From contig JAMDHS010000035.1 in assembly GCA_029717555.1 (NCBI GenBank), positions 124,001 to 188,000 of the forward strand: a stretch of 64,000 bases of DNA. Direction: 5' to 3'. The notes under the pieces were generated by a model that was not told where the DNA came from, ran no database searches, and saw nothing but the letters and a program-made list of their open reading frames with translations. Each line of letters opens with the position of its first letter. Position 1 is the first letter of the stretch. A program made the position numbers and the translations under genes. Shown one piece after another: positions 11,818 through 23,629 of this stretch. The stretch comes from Peribolospora baueri. Taxonomy: Eukaryota > Basidiomycota > Peribolosporomycetes > Peribolosporales > Peribolosporaceae.

Positions 11818-12023
11818 GATGGGTGGGAGGAAGAGAAAGGGGAACGGGAAGGGGAGTTGATAGGACGAGATGATATGATATGAACGGGATGGGACGGGAC
11901 CTGCCCAAGGGTCGAGAAGAACAGACGTGCTGCGGCAACCCCGTCGATCATTCCACGCGTGCCTTCTTCCCCCCACCCGGCCCATCCAGGATCACTACGA
12001 CACCCCATCCGCTTTTCGCCACC
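11818..12023. promoter_or_regulatory. Shared divergent promoter, uL14m / Rpb9
   Basis: Only 206 bases separate the two start codons, so the promoters must overlap. I see no clear TATA box. Confidence 0.55.
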
Positions 12024-13283
12024 ATGTCGTCCATGGAGTTTTGCGACAGATGGTGAGGCACGCTTGAATACGCTTAGAGAGGGAGGCCATTGGAGTTGGA
12101 GGAGAGACCAGTGAGGGTCGGACCTGACAAGCCGCCATCGGGGGTTGGTTTGACCTGAGCTGATTTTCGCCTGGTTCTTGGCTGGATGCTCTTCTGCTGC
12201 TCGATGGATGCTCGGCATTTTCGACACTTTTCAGCTCGAATCTGCTGTATCCGAAGGTAGGTGGCTAGAGGCCGCCTCATTTGCTTTGTTTCTTGTATTC
12301 TCGCTCATGTGCTTGTCCATTTGTCCTCACCTTCGCCTCTTCCACGTAAAGGTGGACCGGACGAACCATATCTTGATGTGGGAATGCCGCAACTGCATGT
12401 GGGCGAAGGAAGCTGTGGATAACAAGATGGTGTATAGGAACGACTTGATGGCTATCACGAAGTGAGTGCTAGGTGGTGTGAAGCGAGTGATGGACAGGGT
12501 GGGAGGGCGGACGGACGACTGAAGGAAAGGGGTCTCATTCACGCTTGTGCCTTGGATTGAGTTGGTGGGGGGAAGGGCACGGAGGAGGCAACCGCGCTGA
12601 CCGCCTGCGCTCTCTTTTTTGTGTCCTTGCATTTGACTGCGCTTCACTAACGTGCGCTACGACTGCCCCAACGTGTAGAGAACACCCTGGTGTGACCAAG
12701 GACCTGAAGACGGACCCTACGCTGGCGAGGACGAAGAAGGACTGTCCGGACCCGATGTGCGGTAGTGACACGTGAGGCATCTCTTTCCTTCCTAGTGTTG
12801 GACTGGCGGTTGGTAGAGAATTTTGATCACTCGCACCCAGCGGTGCCGCTGAGATTGCTCGAGCAACAGCAATGAGGCTACGTAGTAGCGAGAAGGTTTC
12901 GATACTCATTCTTTGTCGGTCCATCGCTCCCTCCTCCACTGCGTAGGGCGATCATGTTCCAGGATCAGGGAAAGCGCGAACAGAACCGTATGATCCTGTT
13001 CTACGTGTGAGTCGAGTCGACTGTCCGAGTTGCTTTCCAAGCCTGTTTTCGTGTGCTTCTGGGAATGTTTATCCTCATTCCAATATCTCATTGGGTTGAC
13101 TCTCTCGCCAGTTGCACGGCTTGTGAAAGACAATTCAGGGTGAACAACGTCTTCTCGGATCCGTTCACCGTGCAGTGCTCCAGTTTTTCGCTGACGACGG
13201 TGTCTCTTTGGGATCGTGGCCCTGGCCACAGGACGAGGACCTCTTCATCGGCAGATGAGCCGCGCGCAAGGCGGGTCCGCTAG
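12024..13283 (+). CDS. RPB9: RNA polymerase II subunit Rpb9
   Basis: Six exons by splice phase: 12024-12052, 12235-12256, 12352-12461, 12679-12771, 12947-13006 and 13112-13283. The N-terminal zinc ribbon reads MSSMEFCDRCSNLLYPK, then WECRNCMWAKEA and MVYRNDLMAI. The C-terminal TFIIS-like ribbon reads KTDPTLARTKKDCPDPMCGS, then RMILFYVCTACERQF. All eight zinc cysteines are present, although the third pair is spaced CPDPMC rather than CxxC. Rpb9 supports start-site choice and transcription fidelity. The predicted 161 residues exceed the usual 120 or so, because the last exon adds a tail of about 43 residues with no similarity. An unrecognised final intron, or a true extension, would explain this. 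Confidence 0.88.
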
Positions 13284-13888
13284 CAGGTCTGCTCCTATAC
13301 CTGTTGTTTCTTTCTCCTGTCCTCGTCCATCGTCGTTCGCTTCTCCTTCCTGCTCGCCGCCGCATTGCTTGTACACTAGAAAGAACTCTTCGGTGAGGAG
13401 AACATCGCTGGCGAGTTGATCCGAGCACGACGGCCGACGGCGATGGACGGCGTTGCGCGGACGCGTCCTCGAGGCTGGCCTCGCGCCTTCGCTTCGCTCG
13501 CCGCCGAACAGCGCTGCTTGCCGCCTTGCTCTCGCTCCTTCATCCACCTCGTCCTCTTCCTTCTTCTTGCTTTTCCTTCGTATTCGCTCCCTCACCCGTC
13601 CTCTCACCTCTCCCCCGCCGGTCTCCAGCGAGCGACAAGACCCGAGCCACAACTTCGACCCCCATTGGCCAGTCTCCCCGCCGCCTGTCGATTACCAATT
13701 CCTCTCGTCTTGCGACGATCACGTAGAGCGTTCGTCTCCTAATACTCCCCCCTCTCACCCCTTAGCGACAAACCCGTCCGCCCCCCCGTCAAGTTTCTTT
13801 CTTTTGTTCGGCGTCGCCAACCCACCCTCGTTTATCTTCCTATCAGCCTTGCACTCGTCTCATCGTAGCTCCCCATATCTCTCTCATC
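13284..13888. other. Intergenic, promoter of the Whi2-like gene
   Basis: CT-rich sequence with no supported gene; the last 150 bases are probably the 5' leader of the Whi2-like gene. Confidence 0.5.
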
Positions 13889-15497
13889 ATGATGGACGAC
13901 ACGCTCGAAACGCACTCGCAAATTCTCCAGCGGCTCACGCTCGACCTCCGCAGCACTCGCTTCGTCATCGAGCGGGAGACGCTTATGAACCTGCCGGAGA
14001 GCGTCTTGCTCTGCCTCTTCCCCAATGGCCTTGTGCTCAGTCGCCAGCATCAGTTCGGCATCGATGGGGAGGATGACGATGAAGAGGAAGAAGAGGAGGT
14101 GTACGTCGTTGATGTGAGTGTGCCAACATTCCGCTCTTGAAACAGGCTTCCTCTCCCTCGTCGATGATTTCAGTGGCAGAATTCAATTTGACCCGTGATT
14201 TCTTTCCTTGCTCACCTCCAACCTCCAGTTCGATCCACACTGCCTCTCCTTCGTACTGTCTTTCTTCAAAAAAGCGCAAGAAGATTTCTACGGGACGCCC
14301 ACCACACCGGGGCTTTACAACCCGGAGGCCGCTCAAATCGCCGCGGGACATCACCACACCCAGAGCTCGGCGGACTTCGACATGACGCCCCTGGGCGGAG
14401 CGCCGAGCCTGGGCGGAAACCCGCTTCTGGTCAAGCAGGCCATCATCGTCCTACGTGAAGAGCTCGAATACTTCGCCATTCCTCCCAAGGCCGCTTCCAA
14501 GGGAGCAGACGATCCTGAGGCAAAAGCGGTGGCGGCGACGGACGAGCGCGGACAGGCGAACCCCGCCCTCCTCGACCTCAAGCGAGCTTGCGGCGCCGCG
14601 CTACTGGGTCGGAAGCAGATCTTCACGGCGCTACAGAGGAACGTGAACAAGGAGAACAACGTCGCGGAGCAGCATCTTATCGACATGTTGTGCATGAGCG
14701 GATTCGACCGAGGCGACCTGTGGGGATACCGCGCGCTCGAGCCGTCGCGGTGCTGCATCACCTCTATCGCTCTCGTCCTCCTCAAGACGGGCATCACCCA
14801 CGCCGGCGCTGCCGCCACCTCTGCGACTGGGGCGGCGAACAGACCGGAGGACGGAGGCAAGACGGCGGGCGCTGATGCCGAAGGGGGAGCCGAGGAGGAG
14901 ACGCAGCAGCTCGCAGAGGGAGAGACGTCTATCGGTGGCATGAAGATCAACCAGCACCAGTTGGCGACTGCACAGAAGCTGTTGCTCTTCTGGAGGAAGC
15001 CTGCGGTGAGTCGAACCGAGGCCATCCGCATTTGTGCGCTCTTCTGTTCGGTGTTGGCGCGGTTGGTTACGGTGAATTGGTAAAGGCGTTGTCTGACGCC
15101 TCCTTGTTTTTGATTCGTCCTTCTCACGCCGTTTTGGATGCAGCGGAAATGCTGGTGGGACGGCGTAGACGTTGTGATCCCCACTTCCAGCGCTGCCGAG
15201 TCTGTCCCGGCAGGCCGGGCAACCGCGGCGGACACGGCGGGTACGACGACAGGAATGACCGAAGAAGAGGTAGCATTACTCGAGAGTGGTCGGGGTCAGA
15301 AAGTGAGGGTGTGGGCGAGGAGGGTGTGGACGCTCGAGTTGAGCTTGGTGAGTCTTTGGATTTTCAGCGGTCAAAGCCGCTCGATTCAGACTTGGTGTCG
15401 CCCTTTCTGCTAGGATGTCATACTCACCGGCTGGCTCGTTTCTGCGCTTTTTTCATTGCCACGTCTTTCTCTTCCTTACTGGGGGCACCAGATCTGA
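13889..15497 (+). CDS. WHI2: Whi2-like growth regulator (BTB/KCTD-type domain)
   Basis: Predicted 403 residues from exons 13889-14113, 14229-15005, 15144-15347 and a final six-base exon 15492-15497 that supplies Ile and the stop. The N-terminal T1/BTB-like domain reads LTLDLRSTRFVIERETLMNL, PESVLLCLFPNGLVLSRQ, then FDPHCLSFVLSFFKKAQEDF. The following conserved block includes KQAIIVLREELEYFAIPPK, ACGAALLGRKQIFTALQ and QHLIDMLCMSGFDRGDLWGY. The C-terminus reads RKCWWDGVDVV and RVWTLELSLI. Whi2 with the phosphatase Psr1 restrains TORC1 under amino-acid limitation and supports general stress responses in yeast. The ending LELSLI is a natural family end, which supports the tiny last exon; without it translation would run about 22 residues into the intron. 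Confidence 0.8.
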
Positions 15498-16704
15498 GGA
15501 GACGCCAGTCTCACCTGCCAATCCGAGCGTTTTCTGCTGGAATAACTCCATAGGCACCCAAGTCCCCCTCCCACCCTCTCTGTCTTCGCGGCGACCGATT
15601 TGTACAGGATATCCATACCCCTCGGCGCGCTTCCCACCCTGGTCCCTTCCTTTCGTTTCCCCTTGCACCCCTTTCGTCCGTTTGTTCAGTCGCGACGCAT
15701 CGAGCTAGTTAAGCCGCATTTCCTCTCCTCGAGAGTAATGTCATTCGCTTGCAAGACTCGAACGGGTCGTGCGTAGACGCTCACTCTCCCTTCCTTTTAT
15801 GACTCTACTCTTTCTCTTTTCCTCGCCCCTCTGCCTCGCCATGCGGGCCTCCTTTTCTTGGCGATCCTAGCCACCGTCCTCCTAAGTGCTGAGCCTGGTC
15901 ATCATTCCTTCGTCATCCTCAGCCTCCTTCTGCGCGCTCTCTCCTTTTTTCCACTTTGTTACGCCGTTCTACCTACAGTGCTACCTATCTCCCCCATTCT
16001 TCATCATCTCACTCCCGTCGAGCCATACTTCTAGGGTTCCAGTCAACGGAGAAATACTAAATCGATACCCTCAAGTGAAAGAAGTACCTCTCTCTCATGT
16101 CCTCTGATTTGAGGAGACTGCTTTGCTCGGCCTTGGAAAAGATGCGCTCAGAAACCGTCGTCGGATAGAGCAGTTTGCTCGTACGAAGGGCTGACCGAGC
16201 CTCCCGCACGTCTTCTACACTCATAGCGCCCACCACTCCGTTCGGATACGCGATGCTCCCTGCGCTTTAAAACCACCTGACTCGTTCACGGAGGCGTCCA
16301 AGCTTGGGCTACTCCGCCCCCGGACCGAGCATTCATCGTCCATTTGCATCTAATGTTCTAGGTTGCATGAGGAGGATCCGGATCCCATGACAAAGAAAGA
16401 AAGGGAAAAGAAGCCATAGAGAAAATATCCACGAGAGCAAGAGTGGAACAATGAAATGTTTGTTTATACAAAAATCCCTCCGTTCGTTCGCCCAGTCCAG
16501 GGGCGAAAGACGACGCGGAACGGAGTCCTCGTTGGCTCGCGCAAGCGCTGTCACGATGCAGGGATGAAGGGAAATGTTCCGCCAGGAGAAGGAAAGGCCG
16601 ACGGCAAAGGTGACTTTCGAGAAACAGATGAAGACGAGACCAGAGTAGGAGAAATGACGGGTAGAAAGCCAATCGGGGCCTGACTGGTCGGGCCAAGCTC
16701 GGGC
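15498..16704. other. Intergenic between convergent genes
   Basis: No supported gene on either strand. CT-rich and less GC-rich than the genes, it should hold the 3' UTRs of the Whi2-like gene and of the MscS-like channel. Confidence 0.5.
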
Positions 16705-19700
16705 TTAACCTCCGACCTCGCGAGCCATGGCTTTCTTGCGACCACCTCCTTTCCGAGCGCGGAGTCCTGCATTGCCTTCCCCGTCGGGTACTGCCAAATC
16801 GAGGAAGCGATTCGCAGACATGAAACGTGAGGAAGAAGCACCAAGTCAGAGGCCCGCACCGACAAGGACCGAGGTCGACCGGCAGCACCAAGAGTCGACA
16901 AATGAACGCACGAGTGAAGTTCATGAAAGTCCTGTTGGCTCGCTGGCTCGTCGTACCGCCCGCACCCGTCGTCGCACCGTCGGCTCCGAGGCCAGCCACG
17001 GGGTCATCGGAGGGCGAGAGTTCGGACAAGGCGGACATGGGAGACCTCGGCTCATCGCCGTTGATGCTCTGTTCGTACCTTGGCGGAAGCGCCGCGGCGT
17101 CTTCGACCCAGTATTTGATGGGAACCTCCGGTGCGACGTACTCGATGCCGTGCTTGCGGGCTTGAGATAAGCACCCGCAGCGAAGGACACAGGAGGGAAT
17201 GAGAAGTCAGTGCCAGAAGTACTCCACTCCACACTTGGCCAATCGGATCGAGATGGCGGTCAGATTCGCTTACCGAAGTAAGTGAGCGCAGCGTAAAACG
17301 CCGTGCGATGCTGCCAGCGCGCACCCCAGTCTTGCCAATTGGCGCGGTGCTGTCCAACGTGCAAACGATTCGGGACGAGAGGAAATTAGCATCGAAACCA
17401 AGCCCCTGCAAGACGTGGCCTACTGGACAATCGCCGAACCACGAAAAGAACGGCGCGCGGTCCAGGCTCGATCCCGGCTTGACTCACAGTCATGGTCATG
17501 GTGAACTCGAAATCCCAAACGCCATTGGAGCAGAGCTTCTGCGGACACACGCTCGTTGCCGGCTCGAACATGCGGTCCGGCTCCGTGGCCAGCCAGTGGT
17601 TCATGTCTGACTCGAGCGCGTCTAGCTTTTCTTGAGAGGTGCTGAGTGAGACTTGCATGGCTATCGGTGGTGCGGTGAAGGTTGAGTCGAAATATCCAGC
17701 GATTCAGGAAATGATGGGAAAAGGGACGAACGGGGGACTCACTCGCGGATTCGCTCTGATAACCACTGCGACGGAGATTGGTAATCATCATGCTAGCGAG
17801 GAGCACGTTGGAGATGTACCTGTGCAATGACACGAGGCCGAAGGACAGGCGACGAGGTGCTGGTTAAACGCTGGCGCGCCCGATAGACGGAAAACGCGCA
17901 ATGAAGGAGGACCGATGGTGCTCACATCTCGGTGTTGTCCCAGCGAATGAAGACGCAGTTCAAGAGGCCCATCTTCTTGACCACAAGCACTTCATCTGCA
18001 CGCACAGAAAGGTAAGGCAGAATGCCAGGCTCGCGTTGAGCACGACGAACTACGAACGACGAACGACGAACGAAGCCAGCGTCAGATCTCGTGCACTCAC
18101 CTTGCAGGAAGATGCGATCACCGGTATCGAAGGGATGGGTGACGAAGAGGAAGATGATCGAGTCGAACACGTTCGCTGCCGACTCCTTGAAGACAAAAGC
18201 GAAGGCGATGCCGAGCGTGTAGAAGGTCGAGAGGGCGCCGCCAATGTTCACATTGAAAATCTGGAGGGCGACTGCGATGCAGCACGGAAGAGATGGACGA
18301 CGAAACACGGCGGGAAGCTCGATCAGCGGTCGCTCCACGGGCTCGTTTCGCCGTGCTCGAACCGGAACGGCGTTCCGGCAAATCGGCACCCACTGAAGAA
18401 GACGAGGACGAGGGCGACGACTAAGAAGATGGTGTCGAGCCGTGAGACGGCGTGGCTGACGTCCTGCATGCTCCTGGCAAGGAACCTGCGCTCCTTGTAC
18501 ACCCTCAGCACGGTGCTTTTCATCTCGCGCTTGGAGATGTCGCCGTTGTCGTCGCGGTCGAAGATGCGGAACGCTTCCTTGGCCTTGGTCTCGTTGGGAA
18601 AGGCGGGGAAAAAATCGGAGGGGACGAGGTAATCGCGCTTGTGGTCCGCCTTGAATGAGTAGTACAAGTTCTTGGCCAGCTTTTTGGCCTCGGCAGGGCT
18701 GTTGATGTCCAAACCCAGTCCGGTTTTCCGGTTGGCGATCAGGCCCAGAGGGTCCTGTACCGCCACGCGGGCGAGCGTGCTCGCCGCGACATTGCCCACA
18801 TTCTTCGCGACACTCATCGCACCCTTCTGCTTGCGCGCGATGTCCACCGCCGGTTGAGACTCGGTCGAGTACGCCGTGCCGGGCGTCATGGGATCTGTGA
18901 AGGCGGTGGTGCTGCCGCCAGAGAGTGGGATTGACATGTAGTCGCTCGATTTGTGCCGATGCATAGGCGGACGCCGGTCCTCATGCTTCTTCTTCTTCTT
19001 GTCCTTGCTGGGACCCCAGCTGAACTTCTTGCTGCGCTCATCGCCTCTGTTGTGGGACTCGCCGTGTGGGGGAGTAGTTATCTTCAAGGCCATCCCAGCA
19101 GAGGGTGTACCTGGCCGAGAGCTCGGAGCGGAGCCGCCGAACCGATTGCCCGAGTTCATGCGGGGATAGGCGGGACGCTTGCGCTTGGGACGGTAATCTT
19201 TGAGCTTGTCGAAGACTGCATGCGGCACGGCGCGTGTGAGACCGGAAATGAGCTGAGCGCGCTCGTCGTGAGGGGGCTTCCGCTCCGCTAGCGTTACTCA
19301 CTCGCCAGCGCCTGGCCAATCTCGGCGATGCGGTCCGCGTACGCGACGCGATGGAAGTCCATGGCTGCGAGTCATAGTCGAATCGGGGTCAAGAGTGCGA
19401 ATCGAATGGCCGGAGAGAGACAAGCAGATGCATGCGGAAGCGTGTGCTTACAAACGAACTGGATGACGATCTTCTCCACGCAAACGATGACGAAGAGGAA
19501 AAAGAAAAATTCGACGACTTCGTACATCTTGCAATGTCCGAAGGGAAGGGGAAAAAGGTATCGACGTGACGATCAACCTCGGGAGGGAGCGAAGCGAAGC
19601 GGTGCCCACCGTCGATGTTGGCTTACCCTGTAAGTATACGCGGCCGGACTTCCCTTGGGATCGGAATGGCTGTACAGGTGGTAGATGCCACCGAAGATGA

Positions 19701-20999
19701 TTGCCCAGGAGCCTAAATGAGGGGAGCGAAGACGCAGACAAGAGAAGCAAGGACGTCGGCCGGCAAATCAGTGGAGGGGTCGGACGAAGTAAAAGAAAGC
19801 GATGCGGCGGCTCACCCCATCCCATGGAGGCATAGAAAATAGGTTTGATGTAGCCTTTTGCCGAGTTATAGATCTCGATGTAGCTGAGCAAGCGCTGACT
19901 GACGTCGCCCCACACGATCCTGACGAGGAGGAGGAAGAGGCGCGGAATGACCTCGACGAAGAAATGAAGCCACCAAGAGACATGGATGTTGAAGGCAGCC
20001 CAGATGAGCCACGCCTCGACGTTGTCGGCGAGCATCCTGTTGGCATGGCTCTTGTGGCGGTAGATGATGTGGACGACGATGGCAGGGGTGACGAGGGCGC
20101 CGGAGACGATCAGGTTTCCGAGAAAGGTTGTGCCGAGGAAGGAGAAGATACTGGGAGGGAGGCACGAAGAAAGCCAAAAGCACTGCGATGAGACGTCTTC
20201 CGCCCGATATGCGTGTTGCGACGAGGCCCTCCAGGAAAGCAAACGGGTTCGACGCCACTCACTTCCAAGGGGAGCACCGCCCGCGCCACTTGCCCCTGAT
20301 CTTCATTTCATGCTCCTCGTTGTACTTATCCGCTTCGTCCAGATCATCGTCGTCGCTCCAGTTGTACAAGTCCGCGGCGTTGTCATAATCATCGTCCGAG
20401 CTGTCGTCGTCGTCTCCTCCCCAGGGACGCTCCTGGCTGGCCTCGATGGGTGCGGTGGGAGGATTGTCAGATTGTATGCCATGGCTAGGCAAGACGGGGG
20501 CGGAGTGCGGAGCGTGAGAGAGACGGGGCTGCGTCGCGAAGGGGTCAGACTCGGCGGGCCTGTGTTTGTCTGCCTTTCCCATATCGTCGATGGTCGGAAC
20601 CATGGTGAGGGCGCTGCCGAGACTGGGCCTGCCGTCGTCGGGACTGGCGCCGCTGCCTGCGTCAGAGCGCAGCTTGCCGTGGTCGTTCTGGGAGCGGGTG
20701 TAGGCAGGAAGAGAAAACATCTCGTGGCCGTGAGCGGCGTCGTAGGGGGGCGACTGGGGCGGGTCTTCGAGGTTGAGCGCGACATGGGGAGTCTCCGGGT
20801 CGCCAGCGCGAGCTTGGCCGCTGCTGCTGCGACTGGACGTCGGGGACGGCATGGCGGGCGGCGAGGGCACGCCGGGCGGCGGGGGTTGGGAGGAAGATGG
20901 GTGTGTCGGCGGGCAGAGAAGAGGACGTCGGGAAGGGGGTTGAAGGGTCTTGGTCTTCTTCTCTTCTTGGTCAATGATGGTGGTGGTGAGTGTCGGCAT
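16705..20999 (-). CDS. EF-hand mechanosensitive channel of the MscS family (Msy-like)
   Basis: A minus-strand gene of about 13 exons. Exon 1 (20999 to about 20267) encodes about 245 Ser/Pro-rich residues with an acidic patch (GGDDDDSSDDDYD). Transmembrane segments follow: FLGNLIVSGALVTPAIVV, AWLIWAAFNIHVSWWLHFFV, IPRLFLLLVRIVWGDVSQRL, then MYEVVEFFFFLFVIVCVEK and AMDFHRVAYADRIAEIGQ. Next come an EF-hand loop, FDRDDNGDISKREM (about 18550), and DTIFLVVALVLVFF. The MscS pore and beta domain includes GGALSTFYTLGIAFAFVF, NVFDSIIFLFVTHPFDTGDR and VVKKMGLLNCVFIRWDNTE. The last exon ends GGGRKKAMAREVGG. In fission yeast such channels (Msy1/Msy2) sit in the ER and control calcium on hypo-osmotic shock. 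Domain order matches the family. Small exons in the C-terminal third are less certain. Confidence 0.85.
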
Positions 21000-22692
21000 A
21001 TGTCCGCCAATCTCCTTTCAGGGGTCTTGATCAATCTCGGATCCGGATCCCGATCGGGGGTCGTCCCCATCGGCGTCCAGTTCGGACGGGCCCTTCTCTC
21101 CCCTACGTCCTCCTCATCGTCTGACGAGGCACGCAGAGCTCGCGGAAACTGCGAGGGCGAGGGCTGGGAGCGTGAGGGAGGGTGCCCACAAGGAACTCAC
21201 ATGGTCGCTCGTCACATACGTCCATCCTCATTTTACGTCTCGCCCGTCCCTACAGGCAGCCAAGAGGTCAGCGGCTGAGACGCCGACGCGACGACTCCCC
21301 CCGATCGAGCCCCAGGGCGGATCATGCCACCACGAAACCGCGAAGGGCCGCCCGTGAATAATCAAAGCTCGGATTCGATGATCTGCCTAGTCCCTCCTCG
21401 ATGCGTTCAGCGATCTCGGTCGCCCGTGAGCCTCTTCCATACGGCAGCCTTCGTTGCGTCTCTGCTCACAGTCGTCTTCGGCGTGCCGGAAGACGGGGAA
21501 GACCGTCTCGCTCGTCGGCTTTTGACCGGAGCTTCGTGGAAACCGAGATGGGAAGGCGGGCTGCAGAAGACAGGGGAACAGCGGCTCGACGGCCTCGGTG
21601 ACACAGGGGTTCCGTGCCAGAGTGAGAGCGATAATGGGCACGTCTTGTTCTGTCTCATCCGACTGACTGGCTTGCTGGCCGCGCCAAACCATCTCCAAAG
21701 GCGACGGATGTTATTGTAGCAAAACGAGGCAATATCTCTTTTGTTATTACACAAGATTCAAGAGATGTTCAAGATCTTAATATAGTTCAAGATAGCGGGA
21801 ATGGGCATGCATCGACTTACGCTGACATCAGCATGCCGTTCTATAGCCAGTACCTCCCGAGGAACAAGCTTTTTTTTTTCCGATGGCTCATCAGCACTAC
21901 AGATCAGCTCATTGAAATGCTCACACTGGGGGAGTTAGACCCCCGACAGCATTGCTGGGGCACCCTTGCCAAAACAGTCAGAATAGAAAAGAAATAGAAA
22001 AATTAAATAGCCGCTCATGTGATCTGATTAGATCGTCATAAGATCAACTCGACACGGGGATCGACGGGCAGGCGAGTGATAGGGCAACGGTGGCGCTGAG
22101 CGTGCGTCGATGGCAGATGGGATCCCCGTAAACGGATGGTGAGGGGGTTCCAAAGGACCTCGCGAGACCGCTGTTCATCGTAGGGCTTTGACAGAACAGG
22201 AGATCATGTCTCACTCAGTGACTCGAAGCTTGGCAAAACTCGTCACCCCGGTCCGAGTCTCTCTTGCGGACCATGGCACGTTTTCTACTTATCTGGCTAC
22301 CTGGTACCCCGTGGGTCTCGCCAGCAGCTCTCACACCATTCTAGTTGACAGGCAAGTAGATTTCCCTGCGGCCTTGATGAAGCGGACCAGCCGTCGCCCA
22401 TCACGGCGAAAGGTGGCGGGAGGACGGACGAAAGCTGATCATGATATCATCGCTCTCTTCTTGGCAACTACGGTCACCCAGCATCGCCACCCGACCTGCC
22501 TCCCATCTTTCCACTACCACCACCACCACCACCGCCTCCGCCTTACCTCAGCGACACTTTCTCGTCCCAGCCTCGACGTTCTTTCTCTCCCCCGCCCTTC
22601 TCGCCTTTGCCACCCTCTCATCGCCACCGCCCCATCCCCATCAACCCCATCATCGGCGCTTCCCGACCGATCGACGAACAACGGAACCAACC
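21000..22692. other. Divergent intergenic region with a low-GC patch
   Basis: Promoter space between the MscS-like channel (-) and the small membrane protein (+). Bases about 21715-22040 are clearly AT-richer than surroundings, with a poly-T run near 21870. Open frames here (for example 22188-22787) lack any recognisable domain. CT- and CAC-rich sequence from about 22470 is probably a 5' leader. Confidence 0.5.
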
Positions 22693-23629
22693 ATGGCCCG
22701 TCTGGCTACATCCATGAGCATCAGCGCACCGCTCACCATCCTCCTGCTTCTCTTGGCGTTCGCCTCGTCCGGCGTCCGAGCCTGTGAGTGGATGGCTCGA
22801 GCACTGGAGTACGGACGTCTGTCTGATCTCAACTTGACTTTGTCGCCCAACATCCACGGCCGTCTGTTGCCTTGTTGCGCCCAGATTGTCAACGTGAGTG
22901 GGCAGCCCGCCCGTGTCCAGCGCCTCGTGCCGTCTGACCTCACCCGGTCTCATACGTGTGAACCCGGATTCTCGCTCTTCCCCTCCTCTACTTCATTTCC
23001 CAGAGTACGATCGGTTTGGCAACTGCATGACGAATGGATGGTCCTATGGCGCCAGAGTAGGAGTCGGTGAGTTTCCTGGAGCCATGGACGCTTGAGCGTG
23101 TTGCCAGCCGGTCCTTGGCCGCTTCTTCTCGCGAGCCTGTCCTTCTCACACTTCCTTTCGCCTTGATGTCTTTGTCGTCTTTGTCCGGCGCAGGCATTGC
23201 TGTTGGTGAGTGGGATAGTGGTTAATAAGGCAGGTGTTTTTTATATCGCTTTTCCCTTTCCTGCTGATCCATCCCTGTCCGCCTCTTTTCTGTCCTCTCA
23301 TCCCCCAACTCGGTTCCGATCGGTTCCGACCATCTTCAGCAGCCGCCTGCATCTTCATCATCGCCCTCCTCTTTCTCGCCCGCCGCAAGCGCCAGGCCGC
23401 CTTCTGGCGGCGAGTGCAGGCCCAGAATCAAGGGTACCAGCCTGGCTACTATGGCGGCGGCGCTCAGCAGCAGCAGCATCATCAGCAGTACGGGTACGCG
23501 CCGTACGTCCAGCCTGCGTCTTCTTACGGCGCTCAGCAGCAAGACGCCCCCGCACCCCAGTACGCCGCCCCGCCTGGTCCGCCGCCGCCGGCTTACGAGG
23601 ACAAGCGCGAACGACCTCATCAGGCGTGA
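22693..23629 (+). CDS. Small single-span membrane protein with PPxY tail (Rcr-like)
   Basis: Predicted about 154 residues from five exons: 22693-22783, 22885-22893 (9 bases), 23004-23066, 23194-23205 (12 bases) and 23340-23629. A cleavable signal peptide (ISAPLTILLLLLAFASSGVR) precedes a short lumenal part, YCQQYDRFGNCMTNGWSYGA. The transmembrane helix ACIFIIALLFLARRKRQ has a basic stop-transfer end. The cytosolic tail is Gln/Tyr/Pro-rich with GYQPGYYGGG, a QQQQHHQQ tract and PPPPAYEDK. PPAY fits the PPxY motif bound by WW domains of Rsp5-type ubiquitin ligases. Yeast Rcr1/Rcr2 share this layout and sort plasma-membrane proteins, so the analogy is reasonable but not proven. Without the 9-base exon, joining exons 1 and 3 would create a stop. 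The last acceptor is a CAGCAG tandem, which could toggle one alanine. Confidence 0.7.

Noticed and set aside
22188-22787. A 199-codon + frame crossing the Rcr-like start
   Set aside because: It runs into the signal-peptide exon in another frame and is made of CAC/CT-rich sequence near its end.
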